Of a stretch of DNA of 64,000 nucleotides, positions 13,200 through 24,985 are shown in pieces (position 1 is the stretch's first letter; every line of letters begins with the position of its first letter). Source of the DNA: Urechis unicinctus. Its lineage: Eukaryota; Annelida; Polychaeta; Xenopneusta; Urechidae. The translations under genes were made by a program, and so were the position numbers. The DNA lies in assembly GCA_034190875.2 (NCBI GenBank), contig CM067354.1, positions 52,630,241-52,694,240 on the forward strand, in the 5' to 3' direction. The notes below the pieces were generated by a model that saw only the letters and a list, made by a program, of their open reading frames with translations, had not been told where the DNA came from and ran no database searches.

Positions 13200-13520
13200 C
13201 TTAAGGATGGAATATCATTGCTTTGTTTCCCATTGTCAAAACGGCGCAGTACTGAAGATTGGTAGCTGTAAAATGGCTAATATTCATAATTAGTAAACTT
13301 ACCATGCCAATCATATTGACTATCCACAAACAAGTAAGCACATAGCATTTTACCACTCGTATAATAAGCAGTTGAGCTATTGCGTACCCAAAATACAAAA
13401 CACGGTACCATAATATCAGCACCTGGCAGTAAATATCATAAAAGAAAACCATCCCGATTTTTGATGCATAAGGAAAACCTAACGTGTTATGGTTTTTCGA
13501 TATAACCACTGCACCAAGTT
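13200..13520 (+). repeat. Block q, copy I
   Basis: This matches 60,835-61,240 in copy V and, more weakly, 35,280-35,420 in copy III. Landmarks are 'attgcttt.tt.ccattg', 'actatccaca' and 'ttcgatataaccactg.acc'. The 113-codon minus-strand frame here lines up with two separate minus-strand frames in copy V. Substitutions between them fall evenly on all three codon positions, so I do not call it a gene. Confidence 0.65.
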
Positions 13521-13739
13521 GAATTCCATTTGGTTTTACCAACTAACCATCGGGCATAGCTCTCAGCCTTATTTATAACGAATTACTTTGTCCACAACGG
13601 TGACGCCTATCGTAATAACATCGTCCCATGATGCCACCAGGCACGTATCTGCCGAAGTACATCAAATCCACATAGGTCTGGAATTGGTTCGCTTTTTATT
13701 GCATGATGCATTCAGTTGGTGTTTTTAGTAAAAACGCGG

Positions 13740-13930
13740 CACATTTGAAGCTTGTTCATGACTTATTGCTGAAGTCATAATTAGTTATTATGTTGCATTC
13801 CCTCTCAGTTTGCTGTTTGTGCTCGATCTACATAAATGCAATCATGCCGAAATCACCGACAGCTTGGACTCTGTTGTTCGTTCTCCTCTCCTTACTATAC
13901 TTGTATTGCGACATCGTTTTCTAAAGGTTT
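13740..13930 (+). repeat. Block s, copy I (part)
   Basis: This matches the second half of block s at 21,570-21,690, 36,095-36,210, 45,590-45,720 and 61,900-61,990. Landmarks are 'ctgtttgtgctcgat', 'aaatcaccgacag' and 'gcgacatcgtttt'. The conserved 5' part of block s is missing here. Confidence 0.6.
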
Positions 13931-15369
13931 CTTATGGTATCTATATGCATGAATCAATTTAGATTCGGTGCCATTCATAAGATAAGTTACGAAACATCAC
14001 TACCTTCTTTGTCTTACAAAATAGTTTGCCTACAAATGAACTCCTCAATCAGCGCAATTGAAAGGAGCGGATTAATGGGCTACTACGAATGACAGACAAA
14101 GGCCCTCGAACCCAATATGTTGTTGGTTCCATGGCCAAGTGGGAGCTTGTGAATCATTCGTACTGGCTTCGTAGTTTTCCGCAACCTGATTGTATCATAT
14201 ATGACGGGCACAATGCATATGGAGTTAGTAAAAAGCCTGCGACGGCAATAAAACTTGAGTACTTACGTAGGCCCATAATTCTTTTCATGATTCTAACTAC
14301 TTAGGTTTCATCGATTATGCTTCCAACCATCGATCGTTAGTTCGTAGCAAACAAGGCAATTGCAATGCCAAATGCATAATGCATATCTTTGCATGTATGT
14401 GTATCGATTGCAAATCGTCATTAAACGACACAGTGCAACTCTATGAACACGACACATCAATCATAATACGTCTCGTGCGTTCAGTCGGAAACGTCCATCA
14501 GCACCCAAGCCATCCACACGGCTCGCAATAGAATTGCCAAAATATGGCGTTTATGGCATCCTCCATCTTCGAAATCTGACGTCATATTATGCAGTTTCAG
14601 TATCAGTTGCTGCGCATATCCAGAAGTGTTATTGGCAAGGCGATATCGTTGAATAGAGATTACCCCTCTAAGGTAGGTATTGCAAAATGATAATCATTGA
14701 CAAAATGACCCATGCACTTGGATGATTAAATCAATTAAGCACGAGTTTGCTTGAAGCCGTCATTCAAAGCTAACATTGACCTTTCAAAATATGTAATGCA
14801 TGGGCATATGCTGGTATTGTCAAAACATGCTACCTGCCCATAAATCATGAAAATGTTGTTAATTGCAAGACTGCAATGAATACGATAGATGCGTCAAAGC
14901 TTAACGTAACAGTTATTTATCTACCGAATGTATCCTTATGCAATATAGGGTGTAAAAAGAAACCAAAACACAGTGAACTGGCAATACGTTTGCAGTATAT
15001 CTAAGAGGAAAACCAATTATATATCAACATAACGCGTAGTACCGAATGTGATGCGTAAGTTCAAAACACAAAGAGGCTTTAAACATGCTCGTTATTTCAT
15101 AAGTAAACCAATGGATATTTAGGCTGTCCAGTCGTCTTACGCAATATGTCCATGAAATCATGGCTTATAATTTTGCACCGGATACTACTCTGCAGCCTAT
15201 CTAAATGGTAAATCATGTTGTCCAAATTCTAAAAATCACATTGTTGACCAAATCAAATCATTAACATTATCGACCCGGAAGGTGACATACACGTTCGACA
15301 TCGGTCATGTGTAGCTTATAATGTAAAGATGGACTGGACATTCAGGCTCAGATGTTCCTCCTCTTCTCC
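13930..15369. other. No feature seen
   Basis: AT-rich sequence without a supported gene. The 71-codon frame at 14,089-14,304 has no recognisable motif. No clear counterpart was found elsewhere in the window. Confidence 0.5.
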
Positions 15370-15620
15370 TTGTTTCATTTTTATGCGGCATTGTTTTCAG
15401 ACGGCTTCCTCTGATGTCAATATGCAATAACCAATTGATACCACGTCCCATTGATGAAAGCACAACTGAGATCTCGTCAGATAAATGTGAAGCGTTGTAT
15501 CCGCACCGATGGTTGTACTGCTGGGACATAGTATCTTATGTTCACTTGATCGCTCACGTAGATAAACCTCAAATTAGTTGCTACAAATATATGATAATGT
15601 TACCAGGATTTGCTAAACGT
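15370..15620 (+). repeat. End of block s joined to block w, copy I
   Basis: Positions 15,370-15,450 match the end of block s (landmark 'acggcttcctctgatgtc', also near 21,695 and 45,721). Positions 15,500-15,620 match the start of block w (landmark 'cacttgatcgc..acgtagataaacctc') at 22,240, 47,035 and 62,985. Blocks t, u and v are therefore missing here. The 136-codon frame at 15,414-15,824 crosses this junction and is interrupted in the other copies. Confidence 0.6.
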
Positions 15621-16199
15621 TGCTCTATCACACCAAGAAGAAATCGCTGTTTTAGGAACATTGAGCCAAATAAAACCATCACTTTAGGAATCGGGAACCT
15701 ACAATTATGTTTGTTATGTAGTCAATTTTCTACGAATGTTTTAACAAAGCCGCGGGACATGTCATTAAGGGCGAGATTTGTGCAAGGACTTTTAAACCTG
15801 TTTGACCATAACAAGCAATCTTAGATGGTAAGATTAGATGTTTTATTATTTTTTCATTAGTGGTCAGCCAAACAGAATAGATTTGTCATAATGATTAATT
15901 AATAATGATATATTAATGATGCTGAACTTAATGTTTTAATGGTCCTCCACGCCTTTTCCCAAAACTACCTACATTGGGTATGTTATATATCAATGTGCAA
16001 TGTCTCGAGAATCTGATGTATTAATTCGCAAAATCAAACAAATGAAAAAATGCAAATGCAACTGATAGCCTTTAGAAAGTATTATATAAGTATTTAAAAA
16101 CTTGTGCAACTGGTGTTCAATGTTTTGACCACAAATAATCACCGTTGAACTGCTTAATACCGAAGCCAAATATAACTTCCGTCAATCGGTCGAACAAAC

Positions 16200-16640
16200 G
16201 AGTCACAGTGCACATGGTGGAAATGGTTATATGAATAGAAATTTGATAAGCTTCCGAACACACTTCTTAACAACAAAGTGTTGATTAGCCCGTCGTTCAT
16301 TGTTCCATGTAGGGTTAAACGTTACTCGCCCAGAGATGTTTGTCCCGTCCTCAATATCAATCATCGAAGTAGTAATTACAGCCTCGAACAAAGGATGAAC
16401 AGACCATTGTACGAATCTTGTGCTGCGCAAGTGTGCCGAGTATCCATTGACAAGTATCATGAATGTATCTTGCGGGTCTTTTTATATACTCCACATGAGT
16501 ATCCAGTCCGTCTTTGGTAGTTTGCCTTTCACGAAGCACAAACCGTAAATTGCATGCGCATTTTCATATGCTGGTCAAATAACTCATAGTTCAAGCCGAA
16601 TCTAATTAAGCCGGTAGTATATCTATATGATTGCACTTAA
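16200..16640 (+). repeat. Blocks w (end) and x, copy I
   Basis: This matches 22,430-22,790, 38,165-38,550 and 63,215-63,560. Landmarks are 'agatgtttgtcccgtcctc' at 16,335, 'gaatgtatcttgcgggtctttt' at 16,463 and 'tttcacgaagca.aaaccg' at 16,527. A frame giving a peptide like CPVLNINHR is shared with copies III and V, but substitutions are spread over all codon positions and copy II is broken. Confidence 0.7.
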
Positions 16641-16849
16641 CGAAAATAATGCAATTTATACATTCACCGATATAAATGATTTTGCTTATTTAAATGATCA
16701 TCGGTCTACATTCTTTCATTCTGAGGCAATTTACAGCAAGCGCCCTCCTCATATAAGTTGGTGGCACGCCTGCTCATAGACTTGGTTTCTCATTACATTG
16801 TTAATTAATTTAAACTACAAAAAATCGATACGCTGTCACCTTAAGATTT

Positions 16850-17760
16850 CTTTTGGCTTATGCATGGGGGATTTCAAGCAACTTTAATAACTGCCGGTAA
16901 GCCAAAACCTATCACGGAAAAGCGCATGCAGAATTGCATAATTGTAACGATGGATCCGTTACGCTAAACAGAATCCGCCAGTTACGTTTAGAATTAAGGT
17001 TAATCACAAAACCTGTTTATTAAATGGATATCGCTAACTGTCCCCGTGAAATGCATCTGATTGTTTTTAAATGCACCGAATAAATCGATTTATAAGTTAA
17101 TTATTGCGATGAATTATCAACCAGCAAAGAATGGTATTGATTAAAGTAATTTCTCCTTATTCACGCGATAGATAATGCCGAAGTAATGTTTAAATTTGCA
17201 GTTAATAGACTGAGAATTAATAGCACTGGCTTTTGCGTTTATATCCTCTTGACCACACAATCTACACCATATTGCCATACATGATTTAGTGACCGATATT
17301 GCCGCTAATCAAACTGGAGATAGATCCAAGATCACATGAGCTGCTTGAGACAAATAATGATGCCCGACATTTGACGAATTTCATCGATTTGAAGCAAGCA
17401 TCACAACAAAGGGCGTTACACGTCGTAGAATTAGGCTGTCGGGGTAGGGATATTAGTGTTTGCACTTATTTGCTGCACATTGACGCAAAATAAAATTCAT
17501 ATTCGTCAGCAAACTTAGCCTGTTTAACTCGTGTACATTGGTCTTTTATGGGGTACGAATATCCGAGAATCAGCGTTTCATTAATTTGCCAAAACTGCGA
17601 CCTGGCATGTGACTCGGAGCTTACGTAAATAATTCATTGCTCAGAGCGGAACAGCACTAATGAAAATTTCTACTATCCTAGTGTATTAACCTTCAACGGA
17701 TGTAATTGAAGTGATACATCTTTTAGGATACGAATTCTAATTGACGATTGCATTGAGCAC
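16850..17760 (+). repeat. Blocks z and aa, copy I
   Basis: Near 16,865, 'ggatttcaagcaactttaataactgc' resembles 63,905-63,935 in copy V. Positions 17,430-17,760 match 38,670-38,820 in copy III, with landmarks 'ggggtaggga.att' and 'catc.tttaggatacg'. These blocks lead into block a/b of the next copy, which supports the head-to-tail order of units. Confidence 0.55.
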
Positions 17761-18074
17761 AATAGTGTAAGGTCCCCCAGGGAGAATATATTCCCTGAAA
17801 GATTTGATTTAGTCGATACATCACTACTTATTCAGATGTTGCTTTAGACTCTGTGCCATGAGCAGTGTTCCCTCAGCTAACTATATTCTCGCTTAACCTT
17901 GCATTATTACTGAATGCATACAAGCGGAGGTTTGTTATGATGTTTCTCAACGGCCCAGAAAGATATGTTGTTTCAGCAATATTTACCATTGATGCACGAG
18001 TTGTAGCATAATGTTTTTCTATGCGTATGTAAGTTATATGTTAAGAATGAGCTTATTTGTTGAACATATTATTG

Positions 18075-18985
18075 AGAGAGGAATCCACTAAACCCTACCT
18101 ATGTTTACGTTGCTTGGACAACCGTTTTACACAGAAAACTAGTGACTAGGGGAAAGCAAATACCACACATTGAGCATAAATGATTATAAGTAATCTTCGT
18201 AGATTCTTCTCGGTTTTTGATTAAACAACTCTATGGCAAACTACCGTGTGATATTGAACGTAATAGACATTGCAGTGGTATGAATAACCCTAACGCTAAT
18301 GCTAAAGTTCAGTACACTGTTATTAACATACTAAGTATTTTTATGGACTAAATAATTACACGCAGCTAATGCATCCTAAGGGTCAACTACCAATATCTAT
18401 CAGTCTCTCCCAACACGTAAACTTTCGTTGTTTTATAATCTGCGTACCATCTAAGAATACGGCGAATACCCCGAATTCAACACATAATCGCGGTTTTTCC
18501 ACAACAAACACTTCGTAATGCATTATGTATAAGCATATACTATACTGCACTTTGCATCTGCAAGTATGCAATTGTCACTATCTAGCTAATACTATTACGT
18601 TATTGAGTGAATTCTGCACAGGCAACTTGTGAATCTGCACAGACAAAATGTCTTTTTACAAAGCCAGAGTCCGATGTCCCATGTAGCGCGGCGTGGACAA
18701 CCGACTTGGTGTTGGCAATGGGCCATCTACACTGTATATACAACATTCAAACAGAATAAATACTGCTTGGCTCCTTCACTGTAACAGCGTATTATATGGT
18801 TAGCTGCTTTAAAAAGCAATATTTTCTAGTATACTACTGCAGTGAAACAGGTTTCACAGAATAAGACGCGCAATCAGTCATTCAAACTGTCGCAATACGT
18901 AATAGTAAATGGCAAAAGTAGCTTTGGAATTCCACATATGTGGTGAACACAAGGCACCACTGTAAACGTAAACAGTAGATGGTGT
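18075..18985 (+). repeat. Blocks b and c, copy II
   Basis: This matches 39,205-40,220 (copy IV) and 23,656-24,420 (copy III). Landmarks are 'gaatccactaaac', 'ggacaaccgttttac', 'gtgactaggg.aaagcaaatacca', 'caaactaccgtgtg' and 'ttgtgaatctgcacagaca'. Where copies III and IV hold a long TA microsatellite, near 18,545, this copy has ordinary sequence, so the TA expansion is absent or lost here. Confidence 0.8.
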
Positions 18986-20960
18986 GACATGATCGAGGAC
19001 GGAAACGCAGCTCATTATGCGGTCAAGCGAAACATTACTCGATCAATCTCGACATTGAACAAGGTCACGATAAACGACGTTTGTCAAGCAATCTGTGTCC
19101 TAATATATAGAATCATCCGGCTAATGTCACGTGAAAAAACTACGTTCGACTACCCCATCCCCTTCCACAACAAACACTTCGCTAAATGCAATTCGGAAAA
19201 AATTACTACCATTGCTTATATCCTTGACGGTAAATGACACAGGTCTTACTTCACTTCATGGTGACAAACATATCTACTAGATAATGTTACGTTTCATTGA
19301 GCAAAGTATGATAGACAAGGCATGGATACAGCTCATACTCAAATGTGTAATACAGAGCCAGAGTCCGATTTCAGGTTCTGCAGATTGGGAATAATTTATA
19401 CCGAGAACAATTTTATTGAAATAAAGTTTAACGCCAATCTTACACGGTGAAAATTCCGTCGATGCGTCCGCAACTCAATTGATCGTGAAAAACGACCATC
19501 ATGTCATTGTTTTACGTGCTTTATCAGAAAGGTCGAGCGATAGATTTTATCCGTGAACCGTCAATGAGAATACTTGTATACTTGGGGCAAACTTGTATAG
19601 TGCTGTGTGGTAATTTTGTGTCGGATCAGTCCGGTACTTTCTCTATCAACATAACTAATACGGAAGTTATGTATGGAGAAAATGCTCCCGATATAACCAG
19701 TGATTATGACAGATAGTCTCACTTGGTCTATATATATTAATTATTCATTGCATGTTTTATGTAACACAGTGACACATATGACATGAACAAGGCACAAATG
19801 CAATGCAAATTATACCATGAGACATTAATATGAAACGATCTATGTCGTGCACCATGAGTCTGTATGTTAGTGTAGCACGGATTCCACAATAGTTTTTGCT
19901 ATGCAACATATCTCCCCATTCCGCATTCTCTACGTGCCTCCCACCGTGACAAACGCAATACCAATTTGTTATCACTTTGCATGCATGATCCATATTCATA
20001 ATTGTCCGGCAAGCATCGCCATTGTTGACAAAAGCATATCACCGTATCGGCTTTTCATCGTATAATCATACGTTGAAATCCTGCGTGTGGGAACAATTTT
20101 GACTCAAAAGTGTCCACTTCTGTGCAATCTGTAATAGCAGTGTTCTTTGTGTGTTTGGTATGGCTCTTAAGTTGATTGTAGAACAGAACACGATATATGG
20201 TAATTTTTTAATGGTATATGGTATAACACTACGCGTTAAGTATCTGCAGGCTATCTGTCTTACCAACAGTGAGTTCCTTTTTATTAAACTTGTTTCAACT
20301 GTGATTCCGGTGCAGCTGTATTTACAACCATAAGCAGCTATAATGTGATTCATGTTAGCTGGACTGCAGATTTGCAAAGATTTAGCCAGTCGTTGTGTTC
20401 GCAAGTGATAGACCTTGTACTTATAACCATGGTGTTTTGGGTATTTCTTTTGACGATAAATTTACTTTTCTAAGAGCAAAAGTGATATTAACTGAGAGCA
20501 AACAAATTTTACTACAAGCTCGGGTAGAAGTCATTTTGTAAATACAGGTTGCGTTTCACTTCATATAGGCTGCCAAAATGTGCCAAAAAATCCACATTCC
20601 AGTTGTTAATGCATATAGGTTTGCCTTCCTTTGATGAATTCGACCAGGCCAGGTTAACCAGTTTCAAAGTAAGATTTCACGTAGGAATGATTTCTCTTCT
20701 TCTATGTAAAATCCCGAAGGCAATTATTATGACGGTTTGGTGTTGTCATGTTAAAACCAAATTATAACATACTGAGTTAAAATCATAGCATGTTTAAAAT
20801 GTCATTTGTTTGACGATAATACACGAATTAAGCTGGTAGCCTGTCTTATTATGCTTCCGGAAGCAAGTGTCATTAGCTCATTTCCATATGCCGTAATTAG
20901 AGATACAAAAGACAGCATGTGCTATCAATGATATGTCATCAACGTAATAAGTGTGACAGT
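18985..20960 (+). repeat. Block e, copy II
   Basis: About 2 kb matching 24,985-27,010 and 40,830-42,500. Landmarks are 'gctcattatgcg.tcaagc', 'gacacaggtcttactt', 'gagaatacttgtatacttgg', 'cacatatgacatgaacaa', 'agcatcgccattgttgaca' and 'gtgattccggtgcagctgta'. Its end at about 20,960 is a deletion point: about 0.6 kb of block f is missing compared with copy III. Confidence 0.85.
19501..19716 (+). other. Relic open frame, copy II version
   Basis: This 71-codon frame shares the peptide YLGQTCIVLCGNFVSDQSG with copy III (25,485-25,703) and nearly the same peptide in copy IV. Upstream of about 19,530 this copy carries a one-base deletion relative to the others, so the N-terminal part is out of phase. 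I recognise no family. See the copy III entry for the substitution pattern. Confidence 0.2.
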
Positions 20961-20964
20961 ACGA

Positions 20965-21340
20965 CGAAACGTTGATGTTTAGAGACGTTTTTGTTGATAC
21001 AAATGTGCGAGCCTAATCTGTAATCAACATTGATTATGTGTATTCGAATGATTCGGTTGTGTACACTCAGTTCAGATAGGCTTCAACGTTCTCCTTTTCA
21101 TCTGTTTACATTGCGAGGGGAGTCAGCGAATATATATTTATATTAGCACAGAGCAATCTACGAATAATTGTGATCATATAGATATGTCTGGTGTACCATA
21201 AAATGGAAACGAGATAAAATGTTTATAAGATGGCTGCATTCAGTAATAATTTTATTGGGAGAGATAAATGTTTATAGTGATTGGTCGAAGCTTCATCGGT
21301 GATTCTACAAAGCAGTGGCTGCAAAACTGAAATCCATATT
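20965..21340 (+). repeat. Truncated blocks f and h, copy II
   Basis: Positions 20,985-21,125 match 27,645-27,785 (landmarks 'caacattgattatgtgtattcgaatg' and 'cttcaacgtt.tc'). The sequence then jumps at about 21,128 to match 29,785-29,960 (landmarks 'gatcatatagatatg' and 'tggctgcattcagtaataat'). Nearly all of f and the whole of g are therefore deleted here compared with copy III. Confidence 0.75.
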
Positions 21341-22210
21341 ATAGACGTTGCTTGGTTTATTGTGGGTAAAGGTTGAACAGATAGCACTCATACACAGTTA
21401 TAACCAACAATATCTGTCTAATCATCGGATCACTTGGTATAAGAACGCATATCCTAGTGAGACTGGACGCAGGTAGATATGCCTTTCCTTTTTACCAAGG
21501 GTACAGTGATGTAATGCAAGACACATTTGCAGCTGCTTTTAGAGGTATATCTTAAGATATAATCCTATCAGTTTCCATGTTGCAATCCCGTTCAGTCTGT
21601 TGTTTTTGCTCGATATTCGTTTATTCAAAATAATCTAAAATCACAGGCCGCTTAGGCTCGATTATTCCTCTTTTTTAGCGACATGGTTTTTTGACGACTT
21701 CCTCCGATGTCATTATGCAATAACCAACTGGAGAACTGGATTCAAATGTTATTTATATTTCTTTCCTCGGAACACAATTAGTTGAAATAGTGCTCTTCTA
21801 TCATCAGTATAATGTGGGAATGCGAATGAATAATTCCTCTAATTTGTTTAGAGATGGTCCTATTTGCGACCATGTGTAATTTATTAATCGTAGAAACCTA
21901 GTAAACAATCACATTATTTTGCATTAGCAAAGGCGATCCCACGATACGTTAAAATTCTGGTCCGTTTACTGCAGGGATCTAACAGGGCTTGCAATTTTAG
22001 CACTCAAATATAAAATTGAATAATTTTGCTATATTAAAGATGCTCCAGATAGAACGCTTCCGTGTGACCGGATGCCGGACAGCATCATATTAAATTGTAT
22101 CATGTTCCGAGCCATTATATTCATAAAAAAACTTAAGTAGTCTGGATTAGTACTAATTGCGAAAACAAGTCCTTTTTCAATTCATTTAGAAACCTTGCCA
22201 TGGCAATACG
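21340..22210 (+). repeat. Blocks s and t, copy II
   Basis: This matches 45,440-46,330 and 61,690-62,110, and 35,895-36,270 for s. Landmarks are 'gacgttgcttggtttattgtggg', 'taccaagggtacagtgat', 'gcaagacacatttgcagctgc' and 'cgtgtgaccggatgccggacag' at 22,060. The single 'ggcgatcccacgatacg' element at 21,930 is tandemly doubled in copy IV. Confidence 0.8.
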
Positions 22211-22214
22211 TTTT

Positions 22215-22870
22215 TGGAATGTTGGACCTCAGGTACACTTGATCGCCGACAGAGATAAACCTCAAAGAAGTTGCTACAAACAAATTACAATTCCTTTCAC
22301 CACAAATCAAGAGGAGGTGCGGCAAGTTTTGTCGACACCATTGTTACGTGAGTCCATCTCAATACAAAATGTTTTGTTCCTAAATGTGATAAAACATTTT
22401 GATATTTGGCAAGCAACCACGCATTCTTTATTTCACGAAGCGGTTGTTGAGCTGGTCGGTCGTTACTTAAAGCAGGGTAATGCACTATTTGCCTAAAAAT
22501 GTTTTCCCCATCCTCATAATCAATTATTAAAGAAGTGATTATAAGATCGAACTAATGGATGAAGTTAACCATCATTCGTATGTTGTGTTTTGCACATCGG
22601 CTGATTATGCGTGAGGGAATCAATTTTGGCACGAATATATCCTACGGGTCTTTCCAATTACTGTACGAGAGCATCCAGTGCGTCTTTAGGTAGTTTTTCT
22701 TTCACGATGCATAAACCGCTAATTGCATACTTAGTCTCTGCAGCTTGACGCGGTTCATGTGAAGCTAAAACTTACCATAAGAATCTTAGTTGAGCAGGTA
22801 GTGTTTTAATTTAGTTGCCCTTAATGATTATACCGCAGTTTTTATAAACACAGGAAGTAATGATTTTGCT
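22215..22870 (+). repeat. Blocks w and x, copy II
   Basis: This matches 62,965-63,640 and 37,990-38,620, and partly 47,020-47,110. Landmarks are 'cacttgatcgccgac', 'caaatcaagaggagg', 'tgcgtgagggaatcaattttg' and 'cacaggaagtaatgatttt'. The 98-codon frame at 22,200-22,496 is not kept in the other copies. Copy II ends here, directly at a microsatellite. Confidence 0.8.
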
Positions 22871-22874
22871 TATA

Positions 22875-23261
22875 TCGTCGGTATGAGTTGTGTGCATGTG
22901 CGTATGTATATAAGTATGTAAGTATGTGTTTGGTGTGTGTGTGTGTGTATTTATCCAGTATATGTATGTATATATGGTTGTATGTGATTTTGTACGTGTG
23001 CGTGTATGTATATATGCAGGTAAGTATGTGTGTATATATGTATGTATGCATGCATGTATGTATGCGCGTATGCATGTATGCCTGTTTGTATGATATATCT
23101 ACGTATATCTATGTATATATACATTTATGTATACATGTGTATGCTCGCATGCATTTTGAAATGTATATATGCGTATGTATGTATGCAATCATATATGTAT
23201 CAACATATGTACGTATATATGCATGTGTTTGTTTGTACGTGAGCGTGTATATGTATGAATG

Positions 23262-23293
<32 letters not shown>

Positions 23294-23655
23294 TGTATGT
23301 ATGTATGTATGTATGTATATATATGTTTGCATGTGTGTATGTATGTATTTGTATGTATGTGTGTGTGTGCATGTGTGTATGTAGGTTTGTTAGATGCATA
23401 TATTTATGAAAGTATAAATACATTTGTATGTACGTATGTATGCGTGTATGTATGTGTGTATGTATGCGTGTATGCATATATGTATGTATGTATGAATAAT
23501 ACATATGTATGCATATATGTATGTGTGTATGTATGTAGTTATGTATGCATGTATGTACGTTTATATGTATGCTAGCTTGTGTGTGAATGTATATATGTAT
23601 ATGTTTGTATGTCTGGATATGTATGTCTGCATATGTATGTCTGCATATGTACTAA
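22875..23655. repeat. Degenerate (TATG)n/(TGTA)n microsatellite
   Basis: About 780 bp of interrupted TATG/TGTG/TATA tetranucleotide repeat. The purest part is at about 23,264-23,320. It lies exactly between the end of block x of copy II and the start of block b of copy III. Met-Tyr-Val-Cys-rich frames, up to 173 codons on +, are trivial translations of the repeat. Confidence 0.97.
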
Positions 23656-24419
<764 letters not shown>

Positions 24420-24420
<1 letters not shown>

Positions 24421-24985
24421 GTGCGCAAAATTGCAGCGCTGCAGTTTAGATGGTCATGCAGATCATGTATCTACTGCTATTTCCACCTAAAACATAGTTT
24501 CCTCCGAGAAAGAGGCTTGCGTTCGCAGTTCATTCATCAATTACGAAACTCCCTGAATGTAACTGCTTAAAGTCATACGCATTGTGAACTTTGCTTATAA
24601 TTTCTGGCAGAAGCCCATTACGCTCTAACCGTTAAGGAAATTTCAACCTTCGATCGCATACTAGCTTCAACTAACGTCATGGAATGTACAGCAGCCTTTT
24701 GGCAATGACTTATCAATTATCCCATCCGTTTATTGAGTGTGAGTCGGCACATTTAATGCTTTCATCGCACAGGGCAGGTCGGCTCAATACACGACTTCAA
24801 GCAGACGTTCAACGCACTTTCCTGCCGAAAAGTCAATTGTCACCTAATCATTTCTTCCAGCGCAAGTAATTTTTGGGAATTTCATCAATCTTGACCGCAA
24901 ATAACTATTCTCGTGCGGTTTTGATATATTTTCCCAAATCTTAACTCAACCGCTCCCCATGGCATGATTTAACGGTAATTTCATG
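24420..24985 (+). repeat. Block d, copy III
   Basis: This matches 40,220-40,825 and 49,945-50,350. Landmarks are 'gatcatgtatctactgctattt', 'ataatttctggcagaagccc', 'atcgcatactagctt' and 'ttctcgtgcggttttgatatattt'. The 61-codon frame at 24,684-24,869 is not kept in the other copies. Confidence 0.8.

Noticed and set aside
13201..13542. 113-codon minus frame aligned with two minus frames in copy V
   Set aside because: Hand-counted differences are even over the three codon positions, so in-phase alignment only reflects few indels.
15414..15824. 136-codon + strand frame
   Set aside because: It crosses a join between blocks s and w that exists only in this copy.
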